A DNA stretch of 64,000 nucleotides from Blepharisma japonicum (taxonomy: Eukaryota; Ciliophora; Heterotrichea; Heterotrichida; Blepharismidae), in NCBI GenBank assembly GCA_949751835.1, contig CATKHK010000103.1, positions 1 to 64,000 on the forward strand, written 5' to 3'. Positions 25,986-37,518 of this stretch are shown in pieces. The notes under the pieces are model-generated. The model did not search any database. It was not told the origin of the DNA and worked only from the letters and a program-made list of their open reading frames with translations. Positions within the stretch are counted from its first letter, which is position 1, and every line of letters starts with the position of its first letter. The position numbers and the translations under genes were made by a program.

Positions 25986-28337
25986 ATGGATGAATTGCTA
26001 AATAGTGTTTCCTCAGTGCGAAGAGAATTTCAGCAGCGCCGAATTTCACGATCTCGAGGCGCAAACACTTCTCAGTCTAATTTACCCCAACCTTTGCTAT
26101 CTCCCAAGCCACCAATGCCAAAACAATCCCTAAACTTTTTACCTAAATATAAAAATGAGACCGAGCGGAGCACTGAATCCAGCCTTTTGCAACGCTCCAC
26201 AAGCCAGTGCAGGCTAAGAACTGAGGAGTCAGTAAGTCTAAAAATTAACCCTCAAGGAAACATGACCTCCCGTCTCAAAATCAATGACATTCAATCCGAA
26301 CTTGTAAGGATGAATTTAAGTCCTTTGCGAAGCCCAACTCGTTCTCGCATCAGAGACTACAAAATTGACGCCACAAAGCTACTCTTCACAACAATAATAG
26401 GATACATGGCACGCCACCTAAGACTTTTGAAAGCAGGCACTGAAAATATATCCCCTGAGCCATCTAAGCGAAGGCCTGACCATCACAAAAGAAGTATAGG
26501 TTCGGTAGAGTTTGAAAATAAAAGCATAGGCTCATTGAGAAGAAGCGAAAGAGAGTTCAGCGGACAAATAATAAGGAAAAAAGACGAATTGTGAACGAAA
26601 GTGATGAATGTAAATGAAAAGTCTGAAAATCAGCCAGCCACGATATTGGTGTCTCCTGTGCATAACTACAAAGGCTTCCAGCAATTTCCCAACACTGATC
26701 CGAGAGAAGAAAGAACACCAATTGTAGAGGTGATTTACGAAGAAAATAAACAAAAAATAAAAGACCAGAATCCAAGAGTGTATAATGGGAACCCAAATTT
26801 CATTATAGGGCTGAGGTCTTCTCAGTCTTGTGCAGAACTAGACCATTTGCAAATAACTTCAGTGTCAAAACTAAAAGAAAACTTTGGCAGAAATATATCA
26901 AACAAACTTATTTCCTTATCAGTGGCTCTAATGCCTGCAATTAAAAAGGTGTATCTGGACTCTCTATATTTTCTAAAAGCATATGTTGCCCAACAGTCCC
27001 AGCATTCGTTATCTGAAGAAGAATTTGTGCTAAATAACCCTCCAAAAACCAGATTTTTAGCAAGAGATACTTCTAGGTCAAAAAATCTAAACATTATAGG
27101 GGACTTGCAGTCTCAAATTTTTAATATAAGATCGTCAAAGAGCAAGATGAAAATGAATGCAAATGCAGAAAAATTCTTTAGTTTAATGACTCATTTTATT
27201 TACTCTTATCATAACAAGAATTTTCAGCTCCTTTTTCAAACTTTAAAAACAAAGCCAAAAGATGTGGGGATTTTTATTAAAAAAGTCTTCTATATACTTG
27301 AAAGAAAATACAGTGAAAATTTAGTTTCTGGACTGGAGAGCTTAAAATCTTATAATAAATCGCTAAATGAGAACAAAAGAGTAATAAAAACGCTTTTGAA
27401 GAACATAGAAAAAGACATAAAATACAGATTAAGTGTTTGCTTTATGCATTGGAAAACTACAGCAAGCCAAATGGAGAGGGAATCCATATACGGGTCCTTG
27501 AAAACAATTACAATTTCACAAATCCTGATAGACCTTATAGGAAGGCAGGAAAAAGCTTTCTTCATGGCTCTAAAAATTGCTAACAAGAAGAAAAAAGATG
27601 GAGATCACGAAAAGCTTAGACTGATCTATAAAGGCTTTAAATACCTAATCCCATACTATAAAAATATCAAGCAGAAGGTATGAAATAGATGGCAGTACTA
27701 TAATAAGGCAAAGCATTTCAGCAAAAATGCTGTTGGACTTGCATTAAAGCGGCTGAGTAGAATTGTAACGAAAAACGAATTGAGGTGGTACGAAAAATTC
27801 ATATCTGACTGCAAAATGTTCATTTCACTAAAAAAACTGCTGCTTTCAAATACCTGTAAAATATTCAAATCTAAATTTCGAACCCAGCTTAGAGTCTGGA
27901 TCCATTCCTCTCCTACCTCCAAAAAGCCCAGATGAAGCTTCCAAAAGCCATCCTACAACAGATCAATCCCAGCCAAAAAAATTTCAAGCTGAATCGAAAA
28001 GCAAATAAAAAATCAAAAGAAAAGGTCTTTTGCTTTCTTTATTTCTTCGCCCTCTTTAAATTACCCTTCAGCGTTGCCTTTATACAAATTCAAGCAGCTT
28101 AAACTTGCAATTGCTTCAATGATTTCGCATTTTGAGTCGCAAAATAGCTTTGTGGCAAGAAAATGCCTGCTGAAATGGAAACTGAAAATCGTAAATGAAG
28201 CCAGAATCGGGAATTTCAAACAAGTTTACATGAGAGAGGTAAAACGAACTTTGGCATCCAGCAATATCATGCAAGTTTTAAATGGGAAAATTAATCACCT
28301 CGTGAAATTATCTTTTACGAAGCTTAAAAATAATTAA
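25986..28337 (+). CDS. Basic helical protein with Sfi1-like W repeats
   Basis: 783 codons, intronless, read through at least four TGA codons as Trp (DELWTK at 26592, KVWNRWQYY, KPRWSF, SSWIEK). The N-terminal 200 residues are Ser/Arg-rich and low in structure. The rest is a long basic helical region with spaced aromatic signatures (CFMHWKTTAS, WNRWQYYNKAKHF, LRVWIHSS, CLLKWKLKIVNEA) like the centrin-binding repeats of Sfi1-type proteins. If so it would act at basal bodies or contractile centrin fibres, which heterotrichs have in quantity. The assignment rests on repeat style, not on a profile score. The gene at 50733-52409 has the same design. Confidence 0.75.
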
Positions 28338-28448
28338 AAACTATTATAATTGTGAAGAGGCTATTAAGTAGGAATTGATGGAAAATTTAAGGACTTTTAA
28401 TAAGAAAGAGCAGAATTCAGAAAGATTTTAAATAAGAATGTTAGGGTC

Positions 28449-28625
28449 TTATTGCTTTTCTGAGCTTTTCAGAAGGTAATGTCCAAGCCATTCAATAGGG
28501 TTCGCAGGTCTTTCTTTTGCTAGTTCTGACAGGCCTTGTAGGAGAACAGGGACCACAGTTTGATCGAGGTATGATCTAATAGGCAGTGATTGTAAGTTTT
28601 GGTTTGGTTCAGGCTTTTTATCCAT
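28449..28625 (-). CDS. DPY30: DPY-30 homologue
   Basis: A 58-codon gene from ATG 28625 to TAA 28449. Nearly the whole length is the DPY-30 dimerisation motif: [20 protein letters not shown] then [18 protein letters not shown]-30 forms a four-helix bundle dimer. It is a core subunit of Set1/MLL histone H3K4 methyltransferase (COMPASS) complexes, and related DPY-30/RIIa folds also occur in cilia (radial spokes). The length fits a minimal family member with an 18-residue leader. It is divergent from the coiled-coil gene's 3' end and convergent with the Sfi1-like gene. Which complex it serves cannot be told from sequence. Confidence 0.92.
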   Translation of the reverse strand: MDKKPEPNQNLQSLPIRSYLDQTVVPVLLQGLSELAKERPANPIEWLGHYLLKSSEKQ

Positions 28626-28754
28626 TTCTCTTGAAAATTATAAACTTTCATTTATTCCTTGGGAATTGCACTTAAAGCCAGAAATCTAGGATTATTGAGA
28701 TGCTTTAGAAATTTAAATAAATTAACTCAGATTACTGATTAATAGACATTCCAT

Positions 28755-29810
28755 TTAAAATACATTACTGTTCGCTGTGCCTTTTGGCACTTCTTTCGTT
28801 TTTTGCCTTTTCATTGATCCTTTTCCTGATTTTTTAATTGAGTAATATTCGTTCTTTCTATTATCACTTTTTGGGATTAAATAAGGAGGGTTAGAAGGCA
28901 AAGCAGCACTTTTGAATTGTTCAAAAAATAGCTCTGCCCTCAGCTGCCTTAATTCAAGGTCGCTCAGCTTGATTCTCTCTTCAATAAGGCTTCTTTTTCC
29001 TAATCCCAAATCATAAGCACTCGCAAGATCTCTACTTCCAATCAACCCTAGCAGCTGCAATATCCAGACATCAGTGTTTCTCAATTCTTCTACAATAGAT
29101 GTGTATTTAGTGACTAGTGTTTGATAGTCATTTCGTTCTTGTGCGCTTTTATAGCTGTTTAGCTTTGATAAATCGTTCATCTTTAGCTTAGCAGATTTAA
29201 GTTCTTTTTCCAGCTCCTCAATTCCGCACTTATAGTTGCTGATTTCAAGTTTTTGCTCATCGATTTTCTTCTCACAGAATTTGAGGGCTTCATAGATTTT
29301 TTTCATCTTGAAATTCTGCTCCTCCAGTTTTAGCTGTTGAGCTTCTAATAAATTATTTAGGTTATTTATTGTGCTTTGGAACGAAGTCTGCTCTGCTTGC
29401 AATTTCAGTTTCTCTGCAGTTAGTTGAGCAATAATTCTTCGGTTGGCTAAGGTATCTTCTTCAGTATCACTTGACTTTGAAAATGAAGTAATTTTTCATT
29501 CTACATAGGCTTCTTTATTTCACTCTCTTCTTTCCCTTGACAGCCTTCCTGTCCGGTTTAATTTGTTTTCTTTGTCTATTGGCATAGGGACTTCTGTTGA
29601 TTTGCTTCTTTTGATTCGTGGAGAGACCATTTGTTCAGACTTTAGCTCAATAATTTGCTCAGTTTTATTAGCTAGATCGCAATTTTCTTTTTTTGAAATT
29701 CTGTTTCTCACTGTATATTTAAAAATCCTATCGTCATCTTTGAGAGAAACCTTATGAGTAGGAGTAATTGACCTGATGTGATTTATCGATTTATCTGCGG
29801 AGTTATTCAT
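28755..29810 (-). CDS. Coiled-coil protein, unknown
   Basis: 351 codons from ATG 29810 to TAA 28755, joined through two TGA codons read as Trp (RREWNKEAYVEWKITSF). The N-terminal 100 residues are basic and polar. Residues 125-250 form a long coiled coil (LTAEKLKLQAEQTSF, LNNLLEAQQLKLEEQNFKM, CEKKIDEQKLEIS). The last 30 residues are Lys-rich. No domain was recognised. A cytoskeletal or ciliary role is plausible only from the type of protein. Confidence 0.8.
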
Positions 29811-30125
29811 TTTAATTTCTGAACTACTGATAAATCCATTGATGTCTTTATTTTTTTAATTAAAGATATCTGCATTGATATAACGAAGAATCCTCTTAAT
29901 ATGAGAAATCAGTTTAAGAGAAATTTTGAGTAAATAATTTCATATTTTTAATTTAATTTCCTATGAGATATTTTAATATTAAATAGATTGGCTATTAATT
30001 AGCAGGAAAATTTTGAATCAGATAGTCTTGACTGTTAATTATTAATAAATTCTTTTCTCAAGAATATATTCCCATGACGACATCCATATTTCTCCTAAAA
30101 TCTGAATACTCTTGCTTCTAATAAA

Positions 30126-31421
30126 ATGGGGATGCTCGACTCGGCACTTCTGGGCATGTTCTTAACACAAATGATGTCAGCTGCAGCATTTTCCGTTATT
30201 GCACCTTACTACCCATCTGTAGCAGAGGATAAAGGTCTTTCAGGTGAAACAATTGGCTTAGTATTCAGTTGCTATCCACTTGCAGCTTGGGCGACTTCTC
30301 CACTAATCGGATTAATTGCTACAAAATTCGGCAGAAAAAGAACATTTATAGCTGGAGCTTTACTTGTTGGTGTGGTGACAACAGCTTTTGCTTTGCTTCC
30401 CTTATTTGGATATGGAATGTTCACATTTTTATCATTATTGCAAAGGCTACTTCAAGGAGTTGGAGGAGCTGCAATTGGTGGTGCATCATTTGCAATTATT
30501 GCAAGCGGATATAAAGAGCGTATGGAGTTCATGCTAGGAATTCAACAAACCATGACTTCATTAGGAATGATGCTCGGACCTCTTATTGGGACTGGGCTTT
30601 ATTATATTGGAGGGTTTAGCTTTATGTTCATTGCCCTTGGATGCAATTTTTTAGCATTTATTGTGTATGCCTGCTGGGTCCTGCCACAAGATAAACCTTA
30701 TATAAAAGCAGATGCAGTGGTCAAAATACAGCAACTAATGAAAAACTTTGGGGTTATGTCAGTTGGGCTTATACTAATTATTGCGTTTATGAATTTAGCT
30801 GCCTTGGCTCCTGTATTCACAGAGCATTTGAAAAAGAATTATTCTATTGAAGAGGCATCTGCTGGATTTTTCTTTACGATTCCTTCTCTTTCCTATGCAT
30901 GTGTGGTGTTTATTATTGGAAGAATACCGCAAAGCGTATCAAGAATAAAAATTATGATTTTAGGATTATATGTTATGCTTCTCGCCATGATTCTAGCAGG
31001 GCCTTGGACCACAATAGGAATTCCAAGAAGTTTAGCGATTGTGGTTATCGCGCTTATTTTGCTTGGAATTGGCCTAGCTTTGAGTATTCTTCCAGCTATG
31101 CCTATTATGGTTAAAAAAGCCCAAGAAGACATGCCATATCACAATAGCGAACATATTTCAGACGCTGTTACAGGGCTAACTCTGTTTTGCCTTTACTCAG
31201 GACAGATTCTTGGTCCACCTCTATCAGGATTTTTCTCAGACAAAATAGGCTTTGAGAATGCTTCTGTCTTAATTGGTTCGGTAAGCCTAATTTACGCTTT
31301 TATCTTTACCTTCACATCAAGGAGCCTCAGACCAACAATAATGCAGACTCTTGAGACACCTTTATATCAAGAAATGGTTTCTGCAAAGAAGTCTGAGCTT
31401 GTCATCAATGAAGAGTTTTAA
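30126..31421 (+). CDS. Major facilitator superfamily transporter
   Basis: 431 residues with about 12 hydrophobic segments split into two halves. The loop between helices 2 and 3 has the MFS motif A form (GLIATKFGRKRTF). QRLLQGVGGAAIGGASFAII in helix 4 and GIQQTMTSLGMMLGPLIGTG in helix 5 recall the DHA1-like drug/amine antiporter group, including SLC18-type vesicular transporters. The substrate cannot be named. The start is the first ATG after an AT-rich leader. TAA ends the frame, and the next gene starts about 50 bases on in the same direction. Confidence 0.92.
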   Translation: MGMLDSALLGMFLTQMMSAAAFSVIAPYYPSVAEDKGLSGETIGLVFSCYPLAAWATSPLIGLIATKFGRKRTFIAGALLVGVVTTAFALLPLFGYGMFTFLSLLQRLLQGVGGAAIGGASFAIIASGYKERMEFMLGIQQTMTSLGMMLGPLIGTGLYYIGGFSFMFIALGCNFLAFIVYACWVLPQDKPYIKADAVVKIQQLMKNFGVMSVGLILIIAFMNLAALAPVFTEHLKKNYSIEEASAGFFFTIPSLSYACVVFIIGRIPQSVSRIKIMILGLYVMLLAMILAGPWTTIGIPRSLAIVVIALILLGIGLALSILPAMPIMVKKAQEDMPYHNSEHISDAVTGLTLFCLYSGQILGPPLSGFFSDKIGFENASVLIGSVSLIYAFIFTFTSRSLRPTIMQTLETPLYQEMVSAKKSELVINEEF

Positions 31422-31473
31422 TTTATATAAATACCACAATATTTGCGTAAATAATTTCCTAATCAGATCTAAT

Positions 31474-32280
31474 ATGATGGATATCTTAGCGACTGAAATT
31501 CAGTTTATATGTTCAGGACTTATCACTACTGATAACTTCTTTACAACACAAAGTGTTATATGAGGAATCCTTCTAGTTCTATATCATATATCAATGAAAC
31601 TAATCATATTTGCCAAGCTGAAAAGTGAATTAATGATTGCTAGTTTTGTATTTTTGCTTTTTTTGATCCCATCACTTTATCTTGCAACTTATGTGGGATC
31701 GCCTTGGTGATTTTTATTTTATCTTTGCTTTCTCATAGCCTTGAGTGCTTTACAGTTTGCACCGTATTATAATTTCGAGCATAAAGGAGCAGGAGGAATG
31801 ATTCGACTTTTTATACAGGGATTAGCACTAATCCAGCTTGATTCAATTGTAATATCTGGGGATCATTCTATTCAGCTAGAGCTTCTCATGATTTCTCCTC
31901 ATCTTATATATCAATCTTGAAGAGTTGTCAAAGAGCTGACGACTTTCAATGAAGATAACAAAATGAAGATTATTACCACAGCGATTTTACTTGGAAAGCA
32001 TGACAGTTTTAAGCTCTTTTTGACTATGCACATATTTGCTGCAGCTTATGTAGTAATAGACTCATTGTCTGACTCATTTTTCAGACTAATGCCTTTAGCT
32101 TTGATACCTTGGCTTGTTAATCTGTGCTACAAAGTAAGACTTCTCAGGACCAAAAACTTATCGTTCGAGATGTTTTCATATGTGATTTGCTATTATGCAT
32201 TAACTGTGATAGGAATTAAGCTCAGCAGGTATGATTTGGGACAAATAAATCAGTTTTTAAGCTCGAAAATATGGGGCTAG
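31474..32280 (+). CDS. Multi-span membrane protein, unknown
   Basis: 268 codons, starting at MMDILATEI and continuing through three TGA codons as Trp (VIWGILLVLYH, SPWWFLFYLCF, YQSWRVVKEL) to TAG 32280. About seven hydrophobic segments alternate with short basic loops, giving a seven-helix-like profile, but no receptor signature is visible. An upstream in-frame extension would overlap the MFS gene, so the MM start is preferred. The function is not recognised. Confidence 0.75.
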
Positions 32281-32332
32281 ATGCTTTACAATTTTATTTA
32301 TAAATTAACAATTAACAGTCTCTACTACTAAA

Positions 32333-35300
32333 TTATCCTTCGAAAAGGTGGATCCCACTGATATACGCTAAATATTTTGCTTCTTCTACTAAAAGATGGA
32401 GCAAAAATCTATTTCTGGTGTTTTTATATTCCGTTATTTTTTCTCTTCAATCTTCTATGCTTAAATTGTTTGCCTTTGTTATTATATCTATATTTATCTT
32501 TTGTATGAATTCCTCGATTTTTTCTATCATATCTTCATCACTCCCAAATGCTCAAGAAGCTTCATTAACGAAATAATTCACTTCAGTCGCGTTTAAAATT
32601 CCTTTTTTCATGCATAAATTCATGATTTTACCTGAATTTCATATTGCTGTGTCCTCAAGTTTTATTAAACCCAACTTATGTGGCATAATATTTCTTACGA
32701 TCATCAGCAGCTCGGTCTTCGATAAGCAGTCATTTTTAAGAATAGAGCTTATAGCCAAATTTACGCCTTGGATTGTTTCTTCTCTATATTGCTCATATGC
32801 TTCACATAAAATATAGATAAATTCGTCTAAGTCCAGAACATTTTTATTAATTTTCTTGGGATCTTTAACTGAGATTTTTTCAGTAGCAGCATAGACTTTT
32901 TGAAGGTTAACCCGTGATAATATTGGTTCGAGTTTTTCTTTAATGCATTCGTCAGCTCTGGTTTTAGGATAAAACGTAGGCTCCCCAGTATCATCATTTC
33001 CAGTGATAATACCAACTTGTTTATTTATCATAAAATAATAAGCTTCAAGGCAAAATATTACTGTTTCCTTTGAGTATTCTTTTAGACCTGCTTGACTACC
33101 AGTGCCAAGGCATTTTATTAGAAGTTTCACCCTCGCCAAATGCTTATACACTAAAGAGCTTGCTAGAATTTCTTTTACTTTTCTTTCGGTAATTTGTTTC
33201 ATACTAAACTTAAATAGCAACTCTTCGTAAATATACTCTAAAAGATCAAACCCTTCGTTGTTAACCATCTTTGAAGCTCCATTAAAAATTGAAAAAATAT
33301 TCCTTAAAAGCACTTTTTTGGCCATATTCGCGAATTTTTTTATTTTTTCAAAATCTTTTATAATGAATTTTTTGAATATTTGGGTGCTTTCACTTACCTT
33401 TCTGATGCTGGCTGTCCTTACTTCACGCTTCCCTATCTGAAATTCAGCAAATTTGGTTTCTTTTTTTCTGCTTGGTTTTCTTTGTGACTTGGAACGAGAC
33501 TCAAATATTTCGTTTGCTGCTGGCTGAGAAAATTCATCGCCTAAGTGCTGGGTTGAGAAAGTTGGCTTAGGGAGATTATCATCAGGGACACTACCAAGTT
33601 GAGTTTTGCTATCACAATAAAGATCAAGATTCTTTTGTTTGAGACAAGCCTCAAAGCCAGCTTTATACCCTTCTTTTCATACTTCTTGGTCCATGCCTTC
33701 TGGAGCTTCTTTGCAGATTAAATTGCTATAGCTGAGGCCTTGAAAGAAATCCAGCTTATCGAGAGTCCCAGAAATATCTTTGTCAGCAATAGGAGAATCT
33801 TCTCCTATGTTTTTACTATTCATTTCTTCAGCGTATGGGGAGTGCTCTTCGCTTGATACACTGCTTTCTTCCACTTCTTGCCCATTTGAAATTATTGAGT
33901 TTTCCTGCTCTATTTCAGCAATTTCTTCTTCATATTCATTTGGTATTTCTTCCCACTGGACTGATTGGTCAATAAATAGTCTTTCTCCCCAGTTTTCTGC
34001 ATTTTGAGTGGTTTCCTCATGTATCGAAGTATGATTTTCTTGACTGATTTCAATACTATTTCTTTCTAAATTATCGACTTGTGCTACTTCTATGTCATGA
34101 ATAGATTTTTCTCTGCTCGAGTCTAAATCAAAGCTTGAATCATTGCTCATTGAGCTGATAATTGAATGATTGTCAATTTCTCCAATTATTTGAATCTTTG
34201 GGATATCTTCATTAAATTCTTCATGCACACTATTTTCAGTTTCAATTCTTATTTGGTTAGGATCTTTATCAATATCACCAGTTTCTGTTGCTTTTTCTTT
34301 TGTTTCCTTTTGCTTTACAACTTCTATATCTGTTTGAGTGCAGTGAACGGATGTCCTTTTAACATCTTCTGATAAAATTCTATTTATAAAAACTCTCTCA
34401 TGCATAGAGTCTTGACTTGATAATAATTTCCTCTTTGATGACAGCATTTGTTCTTGCTTTCTGACAAGCTCATTCTTGAACCTTGAAATAAACCTGTTAA
34501 GTTGCGAAATTTCTTCTTCAAGGCTGTTTTGTCGCTTTTGCAAGTTGTCGTTTTCCTTTTGACTCGCTTTTAACTTCACTTGCAGCTTGGCCTTCCGTTT
34601 TGCTGCCTTATAATGCAGATCAGACAATTTTTTGGAAAATGCGGATCTTTCTGTTTCTATTTGTTTTTTAAGTGTATTTGCTGAACTTTTCCATAGAAAA
34701 CTGAGAACTTCAATGATAGACTTCAGCAAAGACCCTCTTAAAGAACAATGGACAGAAACTTGCCTAATGATTTCTTTCAAAGCAGCCCTATAGATAGTTT
34801 CGATTATTTCTTCTTTTTCTTTTTCAATACTTTCATTTTGAATAATTATACTAGATAGATTTGGGATATTTTTTTCCTGCATAAAATCAAGCCATCTTTT
34901 CAAGTTCTCAATATCTTGTTTCCCTGTTGGCTTTCCAAGTGATGCAGGTGATTTTTCTAAGCTTTTTGCAGGCTTTATCGACCCAGAATCGTTGTATTTG
35001 CTTTCTTGAAAGGCAAATCCGTACAAAGGTGAATTGTTAATATAGCATTTTAATTTATCCAGGCTAATAGGCAAAATGGTTTCTGCCTGTATTGGCTCAA
35101 GAAAACTTAGTTTTTGTTCTTGTCCTCTTTCAGTACTTTGCGGCTTATAGCTATCATGAATATGCGAAATATCTTTTGTGAATCTTTTAGTCACAAAAAG
35201 CTCGACCTCTTTATATCTATCAGAACACATGAGATTTTGGATTCGATTCGTGACTTCTGGAGAGGCGGGCTGAGATTTATTCTTGAATTTAAGTGCAGGG

Positions 35301-35416
35301 ATGCTAAGTTTGATAGACAGTGGGATTTGTTCGTTCGAGCCAGTTCTGCTTTTTGGGTGTCTGCTGTTTATAAGTCTTGCAGTTTGATATTTTATATCAG
35401 GTATTTTTTCTAGCAT
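32333..35416 (-). CDS. Large coiled-coil / acidic protein, unknown
   Basis: 1027 codons from ATG 35416 to TAA 32333, continuous when TGA is Trp (DQEVWKEGYKAG, TAIWNSGKIM, EASWAFGSD, IEDWREKITEY). The N-terminal 130 residues are basic and Ser-rich. Residues 200-340 are helical with a clear coiled coil (KRKAKLQVKLKASQKEND, LQKRQNSLEEEISQL). Residues 370-560 are acidic and Ser/Glu-rich. The C-terminal 330 residues are helical and may form a separate fold (LFKFSMKQITERKVKEILA, YILCEAYEQYREETIQGVNL). No known family was recognised. Confidence 0.82.
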
Positions 35417-35526
35417 ATATAAAAATATGAGTTATTTCGCTGCCGCATTTAATTAATAATCAAAAAAAATTAGAATCTTTCTTGTGCATCCTATCTTAAG
35501 CATTCAAATTTATTAGTTTTATTAAA

Positions 35527-36171
35527 ATGAAACCATCACTATCTCAAACTAATGATTACAATTTCAAAATAATCCTAGTAGGAGATGGAGGAGTGGGCAA
35601 AAGCAGCCTAATAAGAAGGTATATGAACAAAGAATTTTCAGAAAAAACGGCCACTACGATCGGTGTGTGGAGCTATACCAAAATTGTTGAAATGGAAAAC
35701 AAGAATATCATGCTCAACATATGAGACACAGCAGGACAAGAAAAATTCAAGTGTCTGATCCCGACTTTTTTCAGAGGGTCTCACGCTGCAATTTTAGTCT
35801 ATGATATTACCAACCAGCAGTCATTTAATTCTCTATTTTACTGGATTGATAAAATTCATGAGCATGCTACTTCTAACGTTGTGTTTATGATGATTGGAAA
35901 TAAATCTGACATGGAAACTAATCGCAAAGTAGCTCAGGAGTTAGGGCAAAGCAAAGCAAGGGAGAATAAAATGCTCTTTTTAGAGACTTCGTGTCTGAAT
36001 AGCACAAATGTGGAGAGGGCTTTTGAAGAAGTAACTAATCAGTTGCTTGTAGTTAATGGCAATCAAAGAATTGAGGAAATTAAGGCAAGCGAGCTGATCC
36101 CTTCTGCAAAAAAAATTTCAATAGTCCAGCAGCCTCAAGAAGTAAAAAAGAGAAAGAGAAGGAGATGCTAA
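35527..36171 (+). CDS. Rab-like small GTPase
   Basis: 214 codons with all G boxes: P-loop GDGGVGKSSL, switch I TATTIG, G3 W-DTAGQEKF where the Trp codon is TGA at 35722-35724, G4 NKSD and G5 ETSC. The G3 Trp is almost invariant in Rabs, so this gene is the strongest single proof of the code. The C-terminus is very basic and ends KKRKRRRC with a single terminal Cys, not the usual CC or CXC. That leaves its prenylation uncertain. A vesicle-traffic switch is the family role. Which Rab subfamily it belongs to is not clear. Confidence 0.95.
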
Positions 36172-36215
36172 TATAAGTGTAAATAAAAAATCAAGAAATT
36201 GTTATTAATAACAAA

Positions 36216-37481
36216 ATGGAAGAGAAGAGCAATGGAATTTTTACACAAGGTGATTTAAAAGAAAAACGCAAAAAAGAGAGAATCCCTGATATCAGCTTTG
36301 ACGTAGATGGAGATGGATCAGTTAGTCCGCTTGATTATTTTATTGCTAAAAGATGTGATAAGAATCAAGATGGAAAGCTTGATGCGAAAGAAAAGCTTTT
36401 GGCTCAAGAGTTCCTCAACAAGGACCTTAAGAATTTCCTAATAGGGGGAGAAACTCATGGAGCTCAAAGGCCTCTTAGGCTGCTGCAAGTCAAAGGAAAA
36501 CCTATTTATGATAACGATTACACTGTCATAACAGATACAAAAAAGAGTCCTGGGAGAACTAAAAGCGAACTTGAAAAACTAAGAAAACAAGAGAGAATTG
36601 ATATCGCATCCAAATTTGCAGACAAACACATTAAGTTTAAAAAGCAAATCTTGGAGTTCGAGAGAAAAGAAAACCGTGAAAATTTGAGCACAAAACGAAT
36701 AAAAATTGTAAAATCAGAAACTCGTGAAAATGCCAGAGAAAGCAGGAGAGATCATAGAAAAAGGGACCTGAGTTTGGATTATTATCCTTGCCCAAAGCAT
36801 CTGTCAAAATCTGAACTGGATTCTATAAGAAGGCAGCAGAATATGGATGATCTTGAAAGATCGGCTAATTATAAGCACAAAAGCTGAATTGACCAAATGC
36901 TTGAAAGGGAAAACTCAGTGCAAATCAATGAAAAAAAAATAAACAGCAAAAGCTTCAAAGAAATCATAGAAAAACAGAGAAAAGAAGACTTCGAGCATCA
37001 CGCTCAGACTTTTGCTAATTACAAACTGGGAGTTCATGGAAAAGAATTGCCGAGGTTCAGTGAAAATTGTAAAGAATATTGAGAATTTTCTCAAGGATAC
37101 ACACCCTCGCCAAGACACACCACTTTATCAGAGCTAAAAATGGATCGGCAGTTTAATTCCCGGAAATCTTCATATGTTTTAGAGAATTCAATGTCCTTTC
37201 CTCAGCGATTTCACTCAGTAACACCTGAAATTCCATTAAAACCAAATGAAATCTGGCCAATCCCTGAAAAACCTCCTATTTTACCTGACGAGAAATCCCC
37301 AATCAAAAGGCCAGTTTTTAAGGAAAAATTCAGTAATTCCTTTTTAAGTATGGTGATGCCAAATTCAATTATAATCACAAACCGCAACAAGCCAGACAGA
37401 ACTGCCTACATCCGAAACAGAGCAAAAAGCGAGCTGAGAAGTTTAGACAGAAAGAGAATTCGATCCAAAGGATTTATCTAA
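36216..37481 (+). CDS. EF-hand protein with basic coiled-coil tail
   Basis: 421 codons, with TGA read as Trp at KHKSWIDQ and KEYWEFSQG. Residues 28-66 hold two adjacent EF-hand loops, DVDGDGSVSPLDYF and DKNQDGKLDAKEKL, each with acidic or oxygen ligands at positions 1, 3 and 5 and Gly at 6. Both should be able to bind calcium, although the first has Asp at the last loop position. The remaining 350 residues are basic and helical (LEKLRKQERIDIASKFADK, SFKEIIEKQRKEDFEHHAQ), then a Pro-rich segment. A calcium-responsive cytoskeletal or ciliary protein is likely by inference. It starts 45 bases after the Rab gene on the same strand. Confidence 0.85.
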
Positions 37482-37518
37482 TTTATTAAATCTAATAACT
37501 GTATAATTATTAACTGAG

